From Caryophanales bacterium UBA4365 (GTDB taxonomy: Bacteria; Bacillota_I; Bacilli_A; RFN20; CAG-826): a stretch of DNA of 6,891 nucleotides. Shown piece by piece: positions 5,184 to 6,891 of the stretch. The stretch covers positions 1-6,891 of the forward strand of contig DGSJ01000002.1 in NCBI GenBank assembly GCA_002393905.1, written 5' to 3'. How positions within the stretch are numbered: position 1 is the first letter of the stretch; each line of letters begins with the position of its first letter. The notes under the pieces are model-generated. The model had not been told where the DNA came from and made no database searches. It worked only from the letters and a program-made list of their open reading frames with translations. The position numbers were made by a program, and so were the translations under genes.

Positions 5184-6891
5184 ATGAATCAAGAAGACTC
5201 TTTATATCGTTTATATCAGAAAGCTAAAAGAGTAGTTTTACAAAGTAAAGAAGAAGACAAACTACCTTCGGGAGCATTCTTCCTTGGACACGACTCAATC
5301 GTAGTCACCCAAAACAAAAATGGTGATATGCGTTACCCATATTCTTTTGATGGAAGAACATTGTGGGCGTATGCTTCTGGATATTTAACTCTTAACGAGT
5401 CTTCTTTTTATATCTTCCCTCAAACACTTGAAGGAAAAGAAAGTTATCTGGCCTTCTTTGGAGGCATGAAAAACAAATATCATTATGATTATTTCTCTAT
5501 TACAGGAGTGAATGATACGATCTTTGGTTTAGACGTTTCTAAACTCACTGTCTTTACTCCAACGTATGCGGTCTACTTCCGTGAATATAAAAGAATTCTT
5601 TTCTATGTGAAAGTTTCTTTATCATTAGATAAGGTCTTTATTTATGACATTGGAGTCATGAATTTATCGAGTAAAAATAAAGAAGTATATTTATCAAATT
5701 ATCTAAACCCACTTCTTTTACATAGTAATTTTGAAAGCGAAGAAGCCAAATGGTTTAAAACCTCTAAACTTGTTAGTTGTGGAGCTTTAATTACCACAAA
5801 AGAAGATCTATCTCGTTCTGTCCACTTATTTAACTACTCCCTTATTCAAACAAATCTCAAAGATAAACATATTAAGACAACATCTAGAATGAATTATGTT
5901 GGAGATAAAAATGCTTCAATTAACTCTTCAATCAATTTAAGGAATGGCGAGATTCAAGAGAAAGATACGACCTCGTTTATTGATCAATCCATTTACGGTG
6001 ATTTAATCAAACTCAATCTTAATCCTAAGGAAAGAAAAAAATATTCGTACTGCTTAAAGTATTCTAAGAATGAATTTAGTGAAATTCCAGTTTATGAAGG
6101 CAATGAAAAGTCGTTTGAAGAACTTGAATCAAATTATAAAAAAGCATCTAAAACAAAGAACATTCAAATCAAATTTAATGAATTTTCACCAGCAAAAGTG
6201 GATTCTTCTTTATTTAACAAGTTTGTTCATTCGGTAATTAACCAGGTTGATTATTGTGCAAAATCAAAGAATTCTAGCCAGTCCTTACTTGGTGTTAGAG
6301 ATGCTGCTCAAATGATAGAAGCTTTCCTAATTTGGGATCCAAAAACAGCGCGGAAGAAAATCATTCACATATTAAACTACATCGATGTTTCTGGACGTCC
6401 TCCACGTCAATTTAGTGAACCTCAAAGTGATGGACTTTTCCTTACCGATAACAGAGAATTCATTGATCAAGGACAATGGTTGATTTCATTAGTTCATAAG
6501 TATTTGTGCTATACACAAGATAAATCTATTCTTAAAGAACAATGCGGATACATTGAACTTTTAGGAAGAAATCAAGCCAGACTCACAAAAGAGAAAGATA
6601 ATGTTTTCAAACATCTTGAAAGAATCATGAATTATTTAATCTCTAACATTGATGAAGAGTCTGGATGTTTAAAAGCTTTATATGGCGATTGGAATGATGC
6701 AGTGGATGGACTAGGCACGACCGATAAAGAAGATGAACGATTCGGTAATGGTGTCTCAACCATGGCATCACTTCATTTATATCGTAATTTAAAGGAAATG
6801 GCCGAGATTTGCGGTGTATTTGGAGTTGAAGGAGATAAATATTTAAAGATTAGAGAATTGCTTGGAAAAGCTATTTTAAAGAATCTTGTTG
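5184..6891 (+). CDS. Glycoside phosphorylase, GH94/GH149/GH161 type (C-terminal part beyond window)
   Basis: An uninterrupted frame of 569 codons runs off the right edge; related enzymes are usually about 800 aa or longer. There is no signal peptide or membrane segment, so it is cytoplasmic. The N-terminal beta-sandwich is marked by DMRYPYSFDGRTLWAYASGY (48-67). The (alpha/alpha)6-barrel part shows SLLGVRDAAQ (367-376), RQFSEPQSDG (408-417), FIDQGQWL (426-433) and GDWND (501-505), the DWND motif that carries the catalytic acid aspartate in GH94 enzymes. Such enzymes cleave beta-linked gluco-oligosaccharides with phosphate, releasing glucose 1-phosphate. The residues around 'FIDQGQW' differ from the canonical cellobiose phosphorylase pattern, so an oligo-beta-1,3-glucan phosphorylase (GH149/GH161-like) or a divergent GH94 is as likely as a disaccharide enzyme. 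ATG 5184 is the first start after an in-frame TAA at 5172-5174, the stop of the preceding gene; no Shine-Dalgarno is visible, so translation may depend on coupling. Confidence 0.85.
   Translation, partial: MNQEDSLYRLYQKAKRVVLQSKEEDKLPSGAFFLGHDSIVVTQNKNGDMRYPYSFDGRTLWAYASGYLTLNESSFYIFPQTLEGKESYLAFFGGMKNKYHYDYFSITGVNDTIFGLDVSKLTVFTPTYAVYFREYKRILFYVKVSLSLDKVFIYDIGVMNLSSKNKEVYLSNYLNPLLLHSNFESEEAKWFKTSKLVSCGALITTKEDLSRSVHLFNYSLIQTNLKDKHIKTTSRMNYVGDKNASINSSINLRNGEIQEKDTTSFIDQSIYGDLIKLNLNPKERKKYSYCLKYSKNEFSEIPVYEGNEKSFEELESNYKKASKTKNIQIKFNEFSPAKVDSSLFNKFVHSVINQVDYCAKSKNSSQSLLGVRDAAQMIEAFLIWDPKTARKKIIHILNYIDVSGRPPRQFSEPQSDGLFLTDNREFIDQGQWLISLVHKYLCYTQDKSILKEQCGYIELLGRNQARLTKEKDNVFKHLERIMNYLISNIDEESGCLKALYGDWNDAVDGLGTTDKEDERFGNGVSTMASLHLYRNLKEMAEICGVFGVEGDKYLKIRELLGKAILKNLV

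Noticed and set aside
1..6891. Mycoplasma-type genetic code with TGA read as tryptophan
   Set aside because: All genes stay open under the standard code, and tryptophan is encoded by TGG at the conserved motif positions.

Overview
The window is AT-rich bacterial DNA. It uses the ordinary genetic code: tryptophan is TGG throughout, and every stop codon visible at a gene end is TAA. Gram-positive-style lipoprotein signals (LxGC or LTSC lipoboxes), Shine-Dalgarno sites such as AGGAGG and AGGGG, and a CUT1 sugar ABC transporter with an anchored lipoprotein binding protein suggest a low-GC Bacillota or Acholeplasma-like (Mycoplasmatota) lineage. The window alone does not fix the genus.

Layout: two divergent gene groups flank a 148-bp AT-rich intergenic region at 3587-3734. 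Leftwards (minus strand) run a GH16-type beta-glucanase lipoprotein (2162-3586), a MalF-type permease (1161-2159), a MalG-type permease (269-1159) and a lipoprotein cut by the window edge (1-269). These four are packed with gaps of 2 nt and 1 nt and then a 1-nt stop/start overlap (TAATG), so they form one operon. Rightwards (plus strand) run the sugar-binding lipoprotein (3735-5174) and, 9 nt later, a long cytoplasmic glycoside phosphorylase-like protein of the GH94/GH149/GH161 type (from 5184, cut by the right edge).

How they fit together (inference): the surface-anchored GH16 enzyme cuts a beta-glucan (beta-1,3 or mixed beta-1,3/1,4). The binding protein catches the oligosaccharides and the MalF/MalG-type channel imports them. 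The cytoplasmic phosphorylase then splits them with phosphate, saving ATP by releasing a sugar 1-phosphate. No ATP-binding subunit and no regulator lie in the window. CUT1 importers often use a shared ATPase (MsmX type) encoded elsewhere.

The locus is a recognisable kind of polysaccharide-utilisation cluster, and I do not see a wholly new system. Points worth a second look are a predicted leaderless start for the GH16 gene, the identical MEDLSN N-terminus on two otherwise different permeases, the no-bulge GH16 active site, the non-canonical subsite region of the phosphorylase, and repeated TAATTGTAA and GTATAATA elements in the divergent promoter region.
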